Below, one piece after another: positions 1 through 7,644 of a stretch of 64,000 nucleotides of DNA (position 1 is the first letter of the stretch; each line of letters opens with the position of its first letter). The notes beneath the pieces were generated by a model that was given only the letters and a program-made list of their open reading frames with translations, was not told where the DNA came from and searched no databases. The stretch spans positions 434,001-498,000 of the forward strand of contig DAIODP010000001.1 in NCBI GenBank assembly GCA_036746695.1. The letters are read 5' to 3'. This DNA comes from UBA3006 sp036746695 (GTDB lineage Bacteria; Actinomycetota; Acidimicrobiia; Acidimicrobiales; Ilumatobacteraceae). Both the position numbers and the translations under genes were made by a program.

Positions 1-70
1 GAATAACTGCAGCAACGAGACCTTCGAGTTTGCTGAAATCCAGTTCGCTATCGGTGTTTACATTCATCAT
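1..70 (-). CDS. hisI: Phosphoribosyl-AMP cyclohydrolase HisI, N-terminal fragment (runs off the window)
   Basis: Only about 23 codons lie inside the window. The gene starts at ATG 70-68 (a second ATG is at 67-65) and continues past the left edge. The visible residues include LDFSKLEGLVAAVI, which resembles the N-terminus of HisI or HisIE, where an LDFxKLxGLVPAV motif precedes the catalytic domain. HisI opens the ring of phosphoribosyl-AMP in histidine synthesis. An AAAGG sequence sits just upstream as a possible ribosome binding site. The assignment is strengthened by the his-type attenuator immediately upstream (102-221), because attenuators of this kind precede histidine biosynthesis genes. 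Another his gene is possible since so little of the protein is visible. Confidence 0.6.
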   Translation of the reverse strand, partial: MMNVNTDSELDFSKLEGLVAAVI

Positions 71-101
71 TTTGGCCTTTGTTTTAGGTGAATTTGGACA
101 T

Positions 102-129
102 AAAAAAACCCGCCGGTGAAACCGACGGG
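102..129 (-). terminator. Intrinsic terminator of the his attenuator
   Basis: On the minus strand a GC-rich hairpin is followed by seven T residues. Its arms are 121-129 and 109-117, it has one internal mismatch (113/125), a three-base loop and the T-run at 108-102. It lies between the leader peptide stop (159) and the hisI start (70), so it would stop transcription before hisI unless the alternative pairing 123-132/167-176 forms. Confidence 0.85.
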
Positions 130-176
130 CTCTGAGCAGTTTGGAGAAACTGGGTGCGTTACAGATGAGCCCGTCG
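123..176 (-). promoter_or_regulatory. Antiterminator pairing of the his attenuator
   Basis: Bases 167-176 (inside the last codons of the leader peptide) are perfectly complementary over 10 bp to 123-132, which is the upstream arm of the terminator. A small hairpin (137-142 with 147-152, loop GGAG) sits between the two arms. Inferred logic: a ribosome stalled on the His codons at 183-200 leaves 167-176 free to pair and blocks the terminator. A ribosome that reaches the stop codon covers 167-176, so the terminator forms. Confidence 0.75.
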
Positions 177-221
177 TGTCACGTGATGCACGTGATGGTG
201 GGCGACATGTGTAATCAACAT
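159..221 (-). CDS. hisL: His-rich leader peptide (hisL-type, 20 residues)
   Basis: ATG 221-219 to TAA 161-159 encodes 20 residues with seven histidines at positions 5, 8, 9, 10, 12, 13 and 19. The core reads HVAHHHVHHV. This His density in a tiny frame directly before an intrinsic terminator and a probable hisI gene is the hallmark of ribosome-mediated transcription attenuation: scarcity of charged tRNA-His stalls the ribosome and permits readthrough. The run of His codons contains a tandem CATCACGTG repeat. The last codons (167-176) double as the antiterminator arm. The start lies only about 4-5 bases from the transcription start predicted from the promoter at 232-260, so the leader mRNA is nearly leaderless. 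Confidence 0.85.
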   Translation of the reverse strand: MLITHVAHHHVHHVTRRAHL

Positions 222-231
222 CTGAAGACGC

Positions 232-260
232 ACCCTAATGGCACGGTGAACGTAACACAA
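232..260 (-). promoter_or_regulatory. Probable promoter of the his leader
   Basis: On the minus strand a TTGTGT hexamer (260-255) is separated by 17 bases from TAGGGT (237-232), which fits the actinobacterial TANNNT -10 element. Transcription would start near 225, just before the leader ATG at 221. This is inferred from spacing and motif only. Confidence 0.5.
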
Positions 261-270
261 CCCGTGATTA

Positions 271-1476
271 CTAGAGCAGCGTGGCTGGTAATGCGCTCAT
301 CTCGAGGTGCAATTCGGAGCCCGTATAGGGGTGCGCAAGTGCTACTTCTTCATTGAGTTCGATACCAAGACCGGGCTCGGTTGACGGGATAATGAAACCA
401 TTTTCGAACTTGATCGACGTCTTGACGACTTGAGCATGAAAGCCTTGCCATCCCTGAATCGTCTCAAGTATCAAGAAGTTTGGTGAGCACGTCGCCAACT
501 GAATGTTTGCCGCAGCAACAACTGGGCCACAATACAGATGCGGCGCGATTTGAGCGTGGTACACCTCGGCCATTGAAGCAATTTTCTTGCCCTCGAGCAA
601 CCCTCCACAACGACCGAGATTGGGTTGCAAAATTGAAGCAGCACCGTGCTTGAGCAGTTGATGAAACTCGTACTTTGTTGTCAGTCGCTCACCTGCCGAA
701 ATGGGAATGCTGGTTGCCCGAGCAACTTTGGCGATCTCTTCCGGAGAATCTGGCGGTACTGGCTCTTCAAACCACAGCGGGTCGTATTTCTCTAATTGCT
801 TTGCAAGACGGATTGCACCCGACGCACTGAACTGACCATGCGTTCCAAACAAAATGTCTGCACGTGTGCCAATCGCTTCGCGTACCGCGCGCACCATTTT
901 CACCGACAGATCGATTGCATGAAGCGCAGGTTGGCGACCATCGAACACCGAGTAACGACCAGCCGGATCAAACTTCACACCAGTGAAGCCCCGCTCCACT
1001 TCACGCACTGCGGCTTCTGCCGCTGCGGCTGGGTCGCTGTAAACAGGATCGTCCGCATACACGTCGACGCCTACCGGTGGATACAAGTAGGTATAAGCGC
1101 GCAACTTTTCGTGCACTCGCCCACCGAGTAATTCATAGACGGGCTTGCCTGTTTCTTTGCCACAGATATCCCACATGGCCATCTCTAAACCGCTGACGAT
1201 TCCCCCAGTGGTGAGATCTGGGCGAAGTGAATAGCCCCGCCCGTACACATTCCTCCACATCATTTCGATATGAAAAGGATCGTGACCGATGACGTGACGT
1301 TGCGCTACCTCTTCGATCATTTTGGCAACAAGATGTGGTGAGTACGTTGCCGTATACACCTCGCCGATGCCGGTGACGCCCGAGTCGGTTGTCAGCTTGA
1401 CGAAAATAAAATACCGACCGCCAAATCGCGGAGGTGGGTTACCCACCACAAAGGTTTTGACGTCGGTGACAAGCAT
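271..1476 (-). CDS. Enolase-superfamily (mandelate racemase/MLE) sugar-acid dehydratase or cycloisomerase
   Basis: A 401-residue protein with the N-terminal capping domain and C-terminal barrel of the enolase superfamily. Visible barrel motifs are VKFD with Lys168, GTHGQ at 211-215, WFEEP with Glu237/238, AGER at 261-264, QPNLGRCGG at 284-292 and the PH pair at 312-313. Members abstract a proton alpha to a carboxylate. The position that usually supplies the first metal-binding Asp reads GTHGQ. From memory this and the QxNLGR/APHLYCGP motifs resemble 3,6-anhydro-L-galactonate cycloisomerase, and more loosely galactonate-type dehydratases, so the substrate is uncertain. It is the last gene of a five-gene operon. 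Its ATG directly follows the stop of the upstream alcohol dehydrogenase gene. Confidence 0.8.
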   Translation of the reverse strand: MLVTDVKTFVVGNPPPRFGGRYFIFVKLTTDSGVTGIGEVYTATYSPHLVAKMIEEVAQRHVIGHDPFHIEMMWRNVYGRGYSLRPDLTTGGIVSGLEMAMWDICGKETGKPVYELLGGRVHEKLRAYTYLYPPVGVDVYADDPVYSDPAAAAEAAVREVERGFTGVKFDPAGRYSVFDGRQPALHAIDLSVKMVRAVREAIGTRADILFGTHGQFSASGAIRLAKQLEKYDPLWFEEPVPPDSPEEIAKVARATSIPISAGERLTTKYEFHQLLKHGAASILQPNLGRCGGLLEGKKIASMAEVYHAQIAPHLYCGPVVAAANIQLATCSPNFLILETIQGWQGFHAQVVKTSIKFENGFIIPSTEPGLGIELNEEVALAHPYTGSELHLEMSALPATLL

Positions 1477-1477
1477 G

Positions 1478-2557
1478 TTAGAAAACGATCACGTTTCGAA
1501 GAGCTTCGCCGCGCTTAACTGCGTCGATTGCTTCGTTGATTGCCTCGATTGGATATCTCTTGGTGACCAACTCATCCAATTTGACACGGCCTTGGCCGTA
1601 CAGATCAACAAGATTTGGAATATCAACTTGAATACGGGCTGAACCCATCTTGGATCCAAGAATGTTTTGGCTGTAAGCCGCCATTGTGCCTGGGTCGATC
1701 TCAGACATCACTCCGCTTGCTGGCATGCCAACCAAGACAACCGAACCACCCTTGCCGAGCATGCCGTACGACGAGTCAAATGCCGATTTCACACCAACTG
1801 TGACGAATACATAGTCGGCGCCGCGACCATCAGTGATCTCAAGCACACGCTCGGCCACGTTTTCCGTTTTGGAGTTGATTCCGTGCGTTGCACCGAAGCC
1901 CTTCGCCGCCTCAATCTTATTATCGGCAATATCAATTGCAATAACCGAGCGCGCACCGCTGACATGGGCACCCTGAATTGCATTAAGCCCGACGCCACCC
2001 GTTCCGATAACTGCAACATGGCTACCTGCAGGAACTTTTGCCGTGTTGGTTACTGCGCCGAAGCCAGTGATGACACCGCACGCAAGCAGCGAGGCCGACG
2101 AGAACGGAATGTTTGTAGGTACTGCTACGCATTGCGATTCGTGCACGAGCACTTTTTCGGCAAAGCCACCTGTTCGCATGCTTTGAACAATCGATTTACC
2201 GTCTTTGTCGGTAAGTGGCGACTTGGCGTCAAGCGGAAACTGGGTGCTGCACGTTACGGGATTGCCCATGCTGCATCCGTGGCAGTGGCCGCACGAGCGA
2301 ATGAGTGTGACGACAACATGCTCTCCCACTTTCACCGTGGTGACACCGTCGCCTACTTCTTCTACAACTCCGGCGCATTCGTGGCCATAGATGGCAGGAA
2401 GCGTGCCGCCCCAAGCACCATCGGCGTACGAAATGTCGCTGTGACAAATTGCGACTGCGGCAACCTTTACACGCACTTCCCCTGGGCCGGTTTTTGCTAA
2501 CTGAACATCTTCAATGACCAGTGGCTTACCAAACTCGCGACACACTGCTGCTTTCAT
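1478..2557 (-). CDS. Zinc-dependent alcohol dehydrogenase (MDR superfamily)
   Basis: A 359-residue medium-chain dehydrogenase that oxidises an alcohol to an aldehyde or ketone with NAD(P). The catalytic zinc site is visible: Cys38, His59-Glu60 and Cys160. The structural zinc lobe has Cys89, Cys92, Cys95 and Cys103. The Rossmann motif GTGGVG is at 185-190. The layout resembles class III-like or Rxyl-type bacterial alcohol dehydrogenases. A GAGG sequence lies about 6 bases before ATG 2557, so this member has a conventional ribosome binding site. It is the fourth gene of the catabolic operon (5811 to 271), between a class II aldolase and the enolase-superfamily enzyme, which suggests a sugar-derived alcohol substrate; that is inference. 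Confidence 0.88.
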   Translation of the reverse strand: MKAAVCREFGKPLVIEDVQLAKTGPGEVRVKVAAVAICHSDISYADGAWGGTLPAIYGHECAGVVEEVGDGVTTVKVGEHVVVTLIRSCGHCHGCSMGNPVTCSTQFPLDAKSPLTDKDGKSIVQSMRTGGFAEKVLVHESQCVAVPTNIPFSSASLLACGVITGFGAVTNTAKVPAGSHVAVIGTGGVGLNAIQGAHVSGARSVIAIDIADNKIEAAKGFGATHGINSKTENVAERVLEITDGRGADYVFVTVGVKSAFDSSYGMLGKGGSVVLVGMPASGVMSEIDPGTMAAYSQNILGSKMGSARIQVDIPNLVDLYGQGRVKLDELVTKRYPIEAINEAIDAVKRGEALRNVIVF

Positions 2558-2596
2558 ACAAAACCTCTACTACGTTTCGAAGGGGGATAATTGGAC

Positions 2597-3328
2597 TTAC
2601 TTAATGTAGTCGGCTGACTCCTCGTCAAGTATTTTCATCAGTTCGGACATGAACATTTGGGCCGCTTCCGGATATTCGTCCCACTGTTTCCGTGTGGCGG
2701 ACGCAACCGCGTCGCCAATGAGCGAGAGTGGCTGGCCCGTTGAAAGTGCGAGAACCTGCAGCTTGGACGCGTGTTCCAAGTAGTACAACTTTTCGAAACA
2801 CTCGGCAACCGAAGGCGCCGCCACCAGCACTCCGTGATTGCCCAAAAACAGCACATCTTTCCCTTCAGTCATCAGTGAAGCAAGGCGCTCCCCTTCGCTG
2901 GCCTCTAGCAACATGCCCGAGTAGTTGCGGTCGTAGGCAATTCGTTGGAAAAATCGACACGCGTTTTGATCAAGCATCAAAAACTCGAAACCATCAAGGC
3001 AAGCAAGCGTCGTTGCGTATGGCATGTGGGAATGCATGAGCACGCGGGCATTAGGTATTTTCTGATGAAGGTGCGAATGCAGAATCCATGCCGTCGGATC
3101 GACCCCGTGGTCGATGCCATCATCGTCGATTTTTTCGGTATCAATCAGAACCAGTTCGCTTGCGCGCATTCTCGAGAAGTGTCTACCGCGTGGATTGATC
3201 AAGAACTTCTGACCGTCGTCGCTCACAGCGGCGCTGAAGTGATTGGCAACGGCCTCGTGGTAATTGAGCCTTGCCGCCCAACGAAATGCGGCCGCCAGTT
3301 CTCGACGAGTTTGTTTTATCTCACCCAT
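2597..3328 (-). CDS. Class II aldolase/adducin family protein
   Basis: A 243-residue protein starting MGEIKQTRRE. The family covers zinc-dependent sugar-phosphate and sugar-acid aldolases such as L-fuculose-1-phosphate aldolase. Zinc-site histidines are visible in HSH (99-101) and in NHG around His165. The open frame extends further upstream to 3448, but that would overlap the preceding dehydrogenase gene by 85 bases. A G-rich ribosome binding site (GGGGGG) lies just before 3328, which decides the start. Its place in an operon with two oxidoreductases and an enolase-superfamily enzyme points to retro-aldol cleavage of a keto sugar acid. Some family members are decarboxylases or methylthioribulose-phosphate dehydratases, so the reaction is not fixed. 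Confidence 0.82.
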   Translation of the reverse strand: MGEIKQTRRELAAAFRWAARLNYHEAVANHFSAAVSDDGQKFLINPRGRHFSRMRASELVLIDTEKIDDDGIDHGVDPTAWILHSHLHQKIPNARVLMHSHMPYATTLACLDGFEFLMLDQNACRFFQRIAYDRNYSGMLLEASEGERLASLMTEGKDVLFLGNHGVLVAAPSVAECFEKLYYLEHASKLQVLALSTGQPLSLIGDAVASATRKQWDEYPEAAQMFMSELMKILDEESADYIK

Positions 3329-3363
3329 GACCCCCCCGATCACTGCAACGCTTAGCGCAGAAA

Positions 3364-4281
3364 CTACTCCAGTTCGGCTGGGAAACCCGGGGCGCGCAAA
3401 TCGGTGTTGGTTGCGTCTTCGAGCAACTTCACAACCTGTGAAGACCATGCGTCTCCACCGTAAGCAGCCTTTGCACGGATGAAGGTTTGGTAAGTATGGC
3501 CAGCCAAATCAAGTGGAACACCAAACTCGTTGCCATACTCCATTGCGAAACCCAAATCCTTCAACGCCAAGTCCATCGTGAAATTGATGTTGTAGCTGCC
3601 GTTCAAAATCACTTGGCTTTCGGTTTCGTGAACAAAACTGTTTCCTGAAGATTCTTTGATTGCCTCAAACGCAACACCCAAGTCGAGCCCGCCGCGTTTT
3701 GCAAGCATCAATGCTTCGCCTGCCGCAACAAGGTGGATGAAAGCAAGCATGTTGGTAATTACTTTGATGACAGCAGCGCTGCCCAACTTGCCGATGTACA
3801 ACACCGGCTTGCCCATCGCGTTCAGTGCCTTTTCATGAGCCTGGAACACACTCTGCTCGCCGCCAACTAGCACCGTGATGTCACCGTGGGCAGCCTTATG
3901 AACGCCTCCGGTTACCGGTGCTTCCAGCACGTTGATGCCCTTTGCCTGGCACAACGCACCAAGACGAAGCGTTTCGCTCTGATCATTGGTGCTCATGTCT
4001 ACCCAAGTTGCTGCGATAGAACGTGATGCAAGCGAGTCGATCACGCCGTCCTTGCCCGTCAGCACAATGTCAATCGCGCGTGGAGAAGGCAAGCAAGTGA
4101 ACACTGTGTCGGATGCGTCGCAGAGTTCCTTAATTGAGCTCGCCAATTTTGCGCCCTTCGCAACAAGTGGTGCTGCTGCTTCTTTGTTTAGGTCGTAGAC
4201 GGTTACTTCAAAACCGTTTCGAACAAGGCTTCCAGCCAAGAACTTGCCGATGTGACCCAAACCGATAAAACCGCAACGCAT
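3364..4281 (-). CDS. NAD(P)-dependent beta-hydroxyacid dehydrogenase (3-hydroxyisobutyrate dehydrogenase family)
   Basis: A 305-residue protein of the 3-hydroxyisobutyrate/tartronate-semialdehyde reductase family. The dinucleotide motif GFIGLGHIG is at residues 4-12, the substrate loop APVTGG at 121-126 and the catalytic lysine is Lys173 in VIKVITNML. Such enzymes interconvert short beta-hydroxyacids and semialdehydes. In sugar-acid pathways they often reduce tartronate semialdehyde to glycerate, which would fit the adjacent class II aldolase, although the exact substrate cannot be read from the sequence. AAGGGGA lies about 6 bases before ATG 4281. It is the second gene of the operon, after the aldehyde dehydrogenase. 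Confidence 0.88.
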   Translation of the reverse strand: MRCGFIGLGHIGKFLAGSLVRNGFEVTVYDLNKEAAAPLVAKGAKLASSIKELCDASDTVFTCLPSPRAIDIVLTGKDGVIDSLASRSIAATWVDMSTNDQSETLRLGALCQAKGINVLEAPVTGGVHKAAHGDITVLVGGEQSVFQAHEKALNAMGKPVLYIGKLGSAAVIKVITNMLAFIHLVAAGEALMLAKRGGLDLGVAFEAIKESSGNSFVHETESQVILNGSYNINFTMDLALKDLGFAMEYGNEFGVPLDLAGHTYQTFIRAKAAYGGDAWSSQVVKLLEDATNTDLRAPGFPAELE

Positions 4282-4314
4282 GTGTTCCCCTTTATTGCTT
4301 TATGAAATGAATAA

Positions 4315-5811
4315 TTACAGCTGAATCCAAGTGGTCTTCAAGTTGGTGTAGCCCTCAATCGAGTGCAGTGAGCGATCGCGCCCAGTACCCGATTGCTTGA
4401 ATCCACCGAATGGTGTCGTGATCGAACTGCGATCGAACGTGTTTACCCACACGGTTCCAGCGCGCAACTGACGAGCGATCTTGTGTGCCTTGCTGACATC
4501 GCGAGTCCACAGCGCGGCGCCCAAGCCGTACTGCGAGTCGTTAGCAATGCGAACTGCATCTTCCTCGTTTGTTACGCGAACCGAACCCAAGACTGGGCCA
4601 AAGATTTCTTCTTTCTCAATTCGCATTCCGGGCTTTACGTTTTGGAAGATTGTTGGTGGAATGTAAATACCGCCCTTAACCGGCTCGACAGGCTTTCCAC
4701 CGGTGTGGATGGTGGCCCCCTCTTGCAAACCAATGTTGATGTATTCATTGACTCGGTCGAACTGCGAACGGTCGACAATGGTTCCCATTGCCGTCTTCGG
4801 ATCGTAAGTGTCGCCAGGCATAATCGTTTCGGAAACCTTGCGCACTTTTTCTAGCAATTCATCTTCGATCTTTTGATCCACAATCATTCGCGTGCCTGCA
4901 TGGCAAGTTTGGCCCGCGTTGTAAAACACTCCCCACGCAATTGCAGATGCCGCGGCATCAACGTCTGGGCAGTCGGAAAGAACAACGTGCGGTGTCTTGC
5001 CGCCAAGCTCTAGTGAAACTGCCTTCGCGTTGCTTTCTGCCGAATACTTCAAGAAGTACTTGCCCACTTCTGTGGAGCCGGTGAAGGCCAACTTATTGAC
5101 GTCCATGTGCTTGCCAAGAGTGCCGCCGCAGCTTGGGCCAAAGCCATTCACCACGTTGAACACGCCAGCAGGCACTCCCGCCTGCACGGCAAGCTCGGCA
5201 AACAAGAGCGCTGAAAGTGGCGACTGTTCTGCTGGCTTCAAGATGACGGAGTTGCCTCCGGCTAAAGCCGCGCCAACCTTCCAGGAAGAAATGATGAGTG
5301 GGTAGTTCCAGGGCACCACTGCACCGACAACACCCATTGGTTCGCGCTCGATAAGGGCGATGCTGTCGCGAGGGACGGGCGCAATCTCGCCGTACAACTT
5401 GTCGATTGTTTCGGCGTACCACTGAATGTTGTTGGAGCACGATACAACGTCGACGTTGAGCGAGTCGCTAATTGGCTTGCCGCAGTTCATGGTTTCGAGA
5501 AGCGCGAGCTCTTCTGCATTGTCTCGAATAAGTTGCGCCCACTTCAACATGATGTTCTTGCGATCGAGAGGAGCCATTTCGCTCCACACTCCCGAATCGA
5601 AACTTGCTTTTGCAGCAGCTACCGCACGATTGACATCTTCAACATCGCCTTCGGCAACATGAGCAATGACCGATCCGTCGCGTGGGTTAATCGACTCGAA
5701 TGTCTTGCCGCTGACCGCATCAACAAACTTGCCGTTGATGAACAGTTGCGTTCGGGCAACTTTCTGTGCTGCTCGCTTTGTCCAGTCGGCGGTGGTGAGT
5801 GTGCTGGCCAT
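4315..5811 (-). CDS. NAD(P)-dependent aldehyde dehydrogenase
   Basis: A 498-residue aldehyde dehydrogenase that oxidises an aldehyde to a carboxylic acid. The general base Glu268 (LELGG) and nucleophile Cys303 (GQTCHAG) are present, as are the PWNYPL and FTGSTEVG cofactor motifs. The frame is open from a TTG at 5823, but GGAG lies 6 bases before ATG 5811 (MASTLT), which I take as the start. Similarity is to the betaine/gamma-glutamyl-aminobutyraldehyde dehydrogenase branch. It opens the five-gene operon that ends at 271. If the last gene is a cycloisomerase for an aldonic acid, this enzyme would supply that acid from the aldose. It diverges from the Stf0 gene at 5881. Confidence 0.9.
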   Translation of the reverse strand: MASTLTTADWTKRAAQKVARTQLFINGKFVDAVSGKTFESINPRDGSVIAHVAEGDVEDVNRAVAAAKASFDSGVWSEMAPLDRKNIMLKWAQLIRDNAEELALLETMNCGKPISDSLNVDVVSCSNNIQWYAETIDKLYGEIAPVPRDSIALIEREPMGVVGAVVPWNYPLIISSWKVGAALAGGNSVILKPAEQSPLSALLFAELAVQAGVPAGVFNVVNGFGPSCGGTLGKHMDVNKLAFTGSTEVGKYFLKYSAESNAKAVSLELGGKTPHVVLSDCPDVDAAASAIAWGVFYNAGQTCHAGTRMIVDQKIEDELLEKVRKVSETIMPGDTYDPKTAMGTIVDRSQFDRVNEYINIGLQEGATIHTGGKPVEPVKGGIYIPPTIFQNVKPGMRIEKEEIFGPVLGSVRVTNEEDAVRIANDSQYGLGAALWTRDVSKAHKIARQLRAGTVWVNTFDRSSITTPFGGFKQSGTGRDRSLHSIEGYTNLKTTWIQL

Positions 5812-5880
5812 GGGGTTCTCCAAAGGGGTCGTGGTATATCAGGGCGAAGAAACCGTACCAGCCGTCATAGGCTCTCCGAA

Positions 5881-6675
5881 ATGAAGACACAGCGCCTACT
5901 CGTGATTGCCTCAGTGGAGCGCACGGGCAGCACGCTTCTTTGTTCTATTTTGCGGGGCACCCAAGCTGCCGGGGCACCCGAGGAATACCTCAATATTCAG
6001 ACCAAGAATTTTGCCCGGTTACGCAAGATGGTGGGTGCACCCAAACTTCGCTTATCTCAGCTACCGATGGCCCTGGCCAGGTTGGCAACCGGTCGATACA
6101 GCTGGAAAGACATTTCGTCCTTCTCGCAAGTTTCCTTTCGCGACTATCTGCTCGCGGTCGCTCGCGAGCGAACGACCCCCAATGGCGTATTCGGCGTGAA
6201 GATGCACTGGAACCAATACAAGCGCCACATGATCGACCTTGGATTAGACGTGAACGTTTGGGAAGCGCCAGTCAGTTGGGTGCGAATCACCAGAGAAAAT
6301 GAATTACGCCAAGCAATATCATTCGTGCGTGCTGCACAAAGCGAATCGTGGAACAGCAATATGCAAGTTGTGCGCGAGCCGATATACGACGCCGCGGCAA
6401 TCATCAGTGCCCTCAATCGCATAGCCGAAGAAAACGCAGAATGGGACAACTACTTTGCAGCAGAAGGAATTGTGCCACTGCACATCACCTACGAGCAGTT
6501 GACTCAAAATATGGATTCGACCGTGCGCAAAGTCATGGCCTTTGTCGACTCCCCTGTTGATGTGGTTCCGGCCCCACAAACGAAGAAGCAATCCGAATCC
6601 ACCAGCCGGCAATGGGCCGAGCGGTTCGTGACCGAGCACCCTGACCACGCACACCGATTGGGCACGCCCCAGTAA
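5881..6675 (+). CDS. Stf0-family sulfotransferase
   Basis: A 264-residue protein resembling the mycobacterial trehalose sulfotransferase Stf0, which transfers sulfate from PAPS to trehalose. The 5'-phosphosulfate-binding loop is visible as VERTGSTLLCSIL near residues 12-24. The family block WVRITRENELRQAISFVRA, with the Arg and Gln that contact PAPS, follows in the middle. The start is fixed by a TAGGCT hexamer 7 bases before ATG 5881, the leaderless pattern common here. The sugar or lipid acceptor cannot be inferred. It stands alone, divergent from the aldehyde dehydrogenase operon and upstream of menB. Confidence 0.82.
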   Translation: MKTQRLLVIASVERTGSTLLCSILRGTQAAGAPEEYLNIQTKNFARLRKMVGAPKLRLSQLPMALARLATGRYSWKDISSFSQVSFRDYLLAVARERTTPNGVFGVKMHWNQYKRHMIDLGLDVNVWEAPVSWVRITRENELRQAISFVRAAQSESWNSNMQVVREPIYDAAAIISALNRIAEENAEWDNYFAAEGIVPLHITYEQLTQNMDSTVRKVMAFVDSPVDVVPAPQTKKQSESTSRQWAERFVTEHPDHAHRLGTPQ

Positions 6676-6717
6676 CGAAGGGTGCAAAACCACGCATTCT
6701 CCTGCGACAATGGAGCC

Positions 6718-7629
6718 GTGAGCAACAAACACGTCTCCGATATTTTTGACCAATCAGCTTGGGACGAGGTTCAAGGCTTTTCGTTCACCGACATTACGTA
6801 CCACCGCGCAAAGGCACATGGAACTGTGCGCATTGCGTTTAACCGACCGGAAGTGCGCAATGCGTTTCGCCCTTCAACTGTGGACGAACTTTTTGTTGCA
6901 CTAGACCACGCAAGGCAAAGCACCGATGTTGGATGCGTGCTTCTCACCGGCAATGGCCCCTCGCCGAAAGATGGCGGCTGGGCGTTTTGCAGCGGTGGCG
7001 ATCAACGCATTCGTGGCAAAGATGGATACAAATACGCAACCGGCGAAACCGCAAGCACCATCAACCAAGGACGCACAGGACGATTGCACATTTTGGAAGT
7101 GCAGCGCCTGATTCGATTTATGCCCAAGGTAGTCATCTGCGTTGTTCCCGGCTGGGCAGCTGGCGGCGGACACAGCCTGCACGTTGTTGCCGATCTAACG
7201 ATTGCCAGCAAAGAACACGGTCGTTTCAAACAAACCGACGCTGACGTTGCAAGCTTTGACGGTGGCTTCGGTTCGGCTTACTTGGCTCGTCAAGTTGGCC
7301 AGAAATTCGCTCGCGAAATTTTCTTTCTTGGTCGTGAATACTCTGCCGACGATGCGAAACGCATGGGCATGGTCAACGAAGTTGTACCTCACACAGAATT
7401 AGAGTCGACCGCATTGCAGTGGGCGAAAGAAATCAATCAGAAAAGCCCCACCGCACAGCGCATGCTCAAGTTCTCGTTCAACCTGATTGACGACGGATTG
7501 GTTGGGCAACAAGTTTTTGCTGGCGAGGCAACACGTCTTGCATACATGACCGATGAGGCAGAAGAAGGACGCAATGCGTTCCTTGAAAAGCGTGACCCTA
7601 ATTGGGACGCTTACCCTTGGCAGTTCTAG
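6718..7629 (+). CDS. menB: 1,4-dihydroxy-2-naphthoyl-CoA synthase
   Basis: A crotonase-fold enzyme that closes the second ring of the menaquinone naphthoquinone by Dieckmann condensation of o-succinylbenzoyl-CoA. Diagnostic MenB blocks are NRPEVRNAFRPSTVDEL, GNGPSPKDGGWAFCSGGDQ, WAAGGGHSLH and FKQTDADVASFDGG. The pattern is very close to the mycobacterial enzyme as remembered. The frame is open from GTG 6682, but GTG 6718 (MSNKHVSD) has GACAAT exactly 6 bases upstream and gives a typical N-terminus, so I prefer it. No other men genes are in the window. It is followed 15 bases later by an RNA methyltransferase gene, probably co-transcribed. Confidence 0.95.
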   Translation: MSNKHVSDIFDQSAWDEVQGFSFTDITYHRAKAHGTVRIAFNRPEVRNAFRPSTVDELFVALDHARQSTDVGCVLLTGNGPSPKDGGWAFCSGGDQRIRGKDGYKYATGETASTINQGRTGRLHILEVQRLIRFMPKVVICVVPGWAAGGGHSLHVVADLTIASKEHGRFKQTDADVASFDGGFGSAYLARQVGQKFAREIFFLGREYSADDAKRMGMVNEVVPHTELESTALQWAKEINQKSPTAQRMLKFSFNLIDDGLVGQQVFAGEATRLAYMTDEAEEGRNAFLEKRDPNWDAYPWQF

Positions 7630-7644
7630 AACCCTGCATAATCT

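Noticed and set aside
1667..2500. 277-codon frame opposite the zinc alcohol dehydrogenase gene
   Set aside because: Antisense shadow; the dehydrogenase has all zinc ligands.
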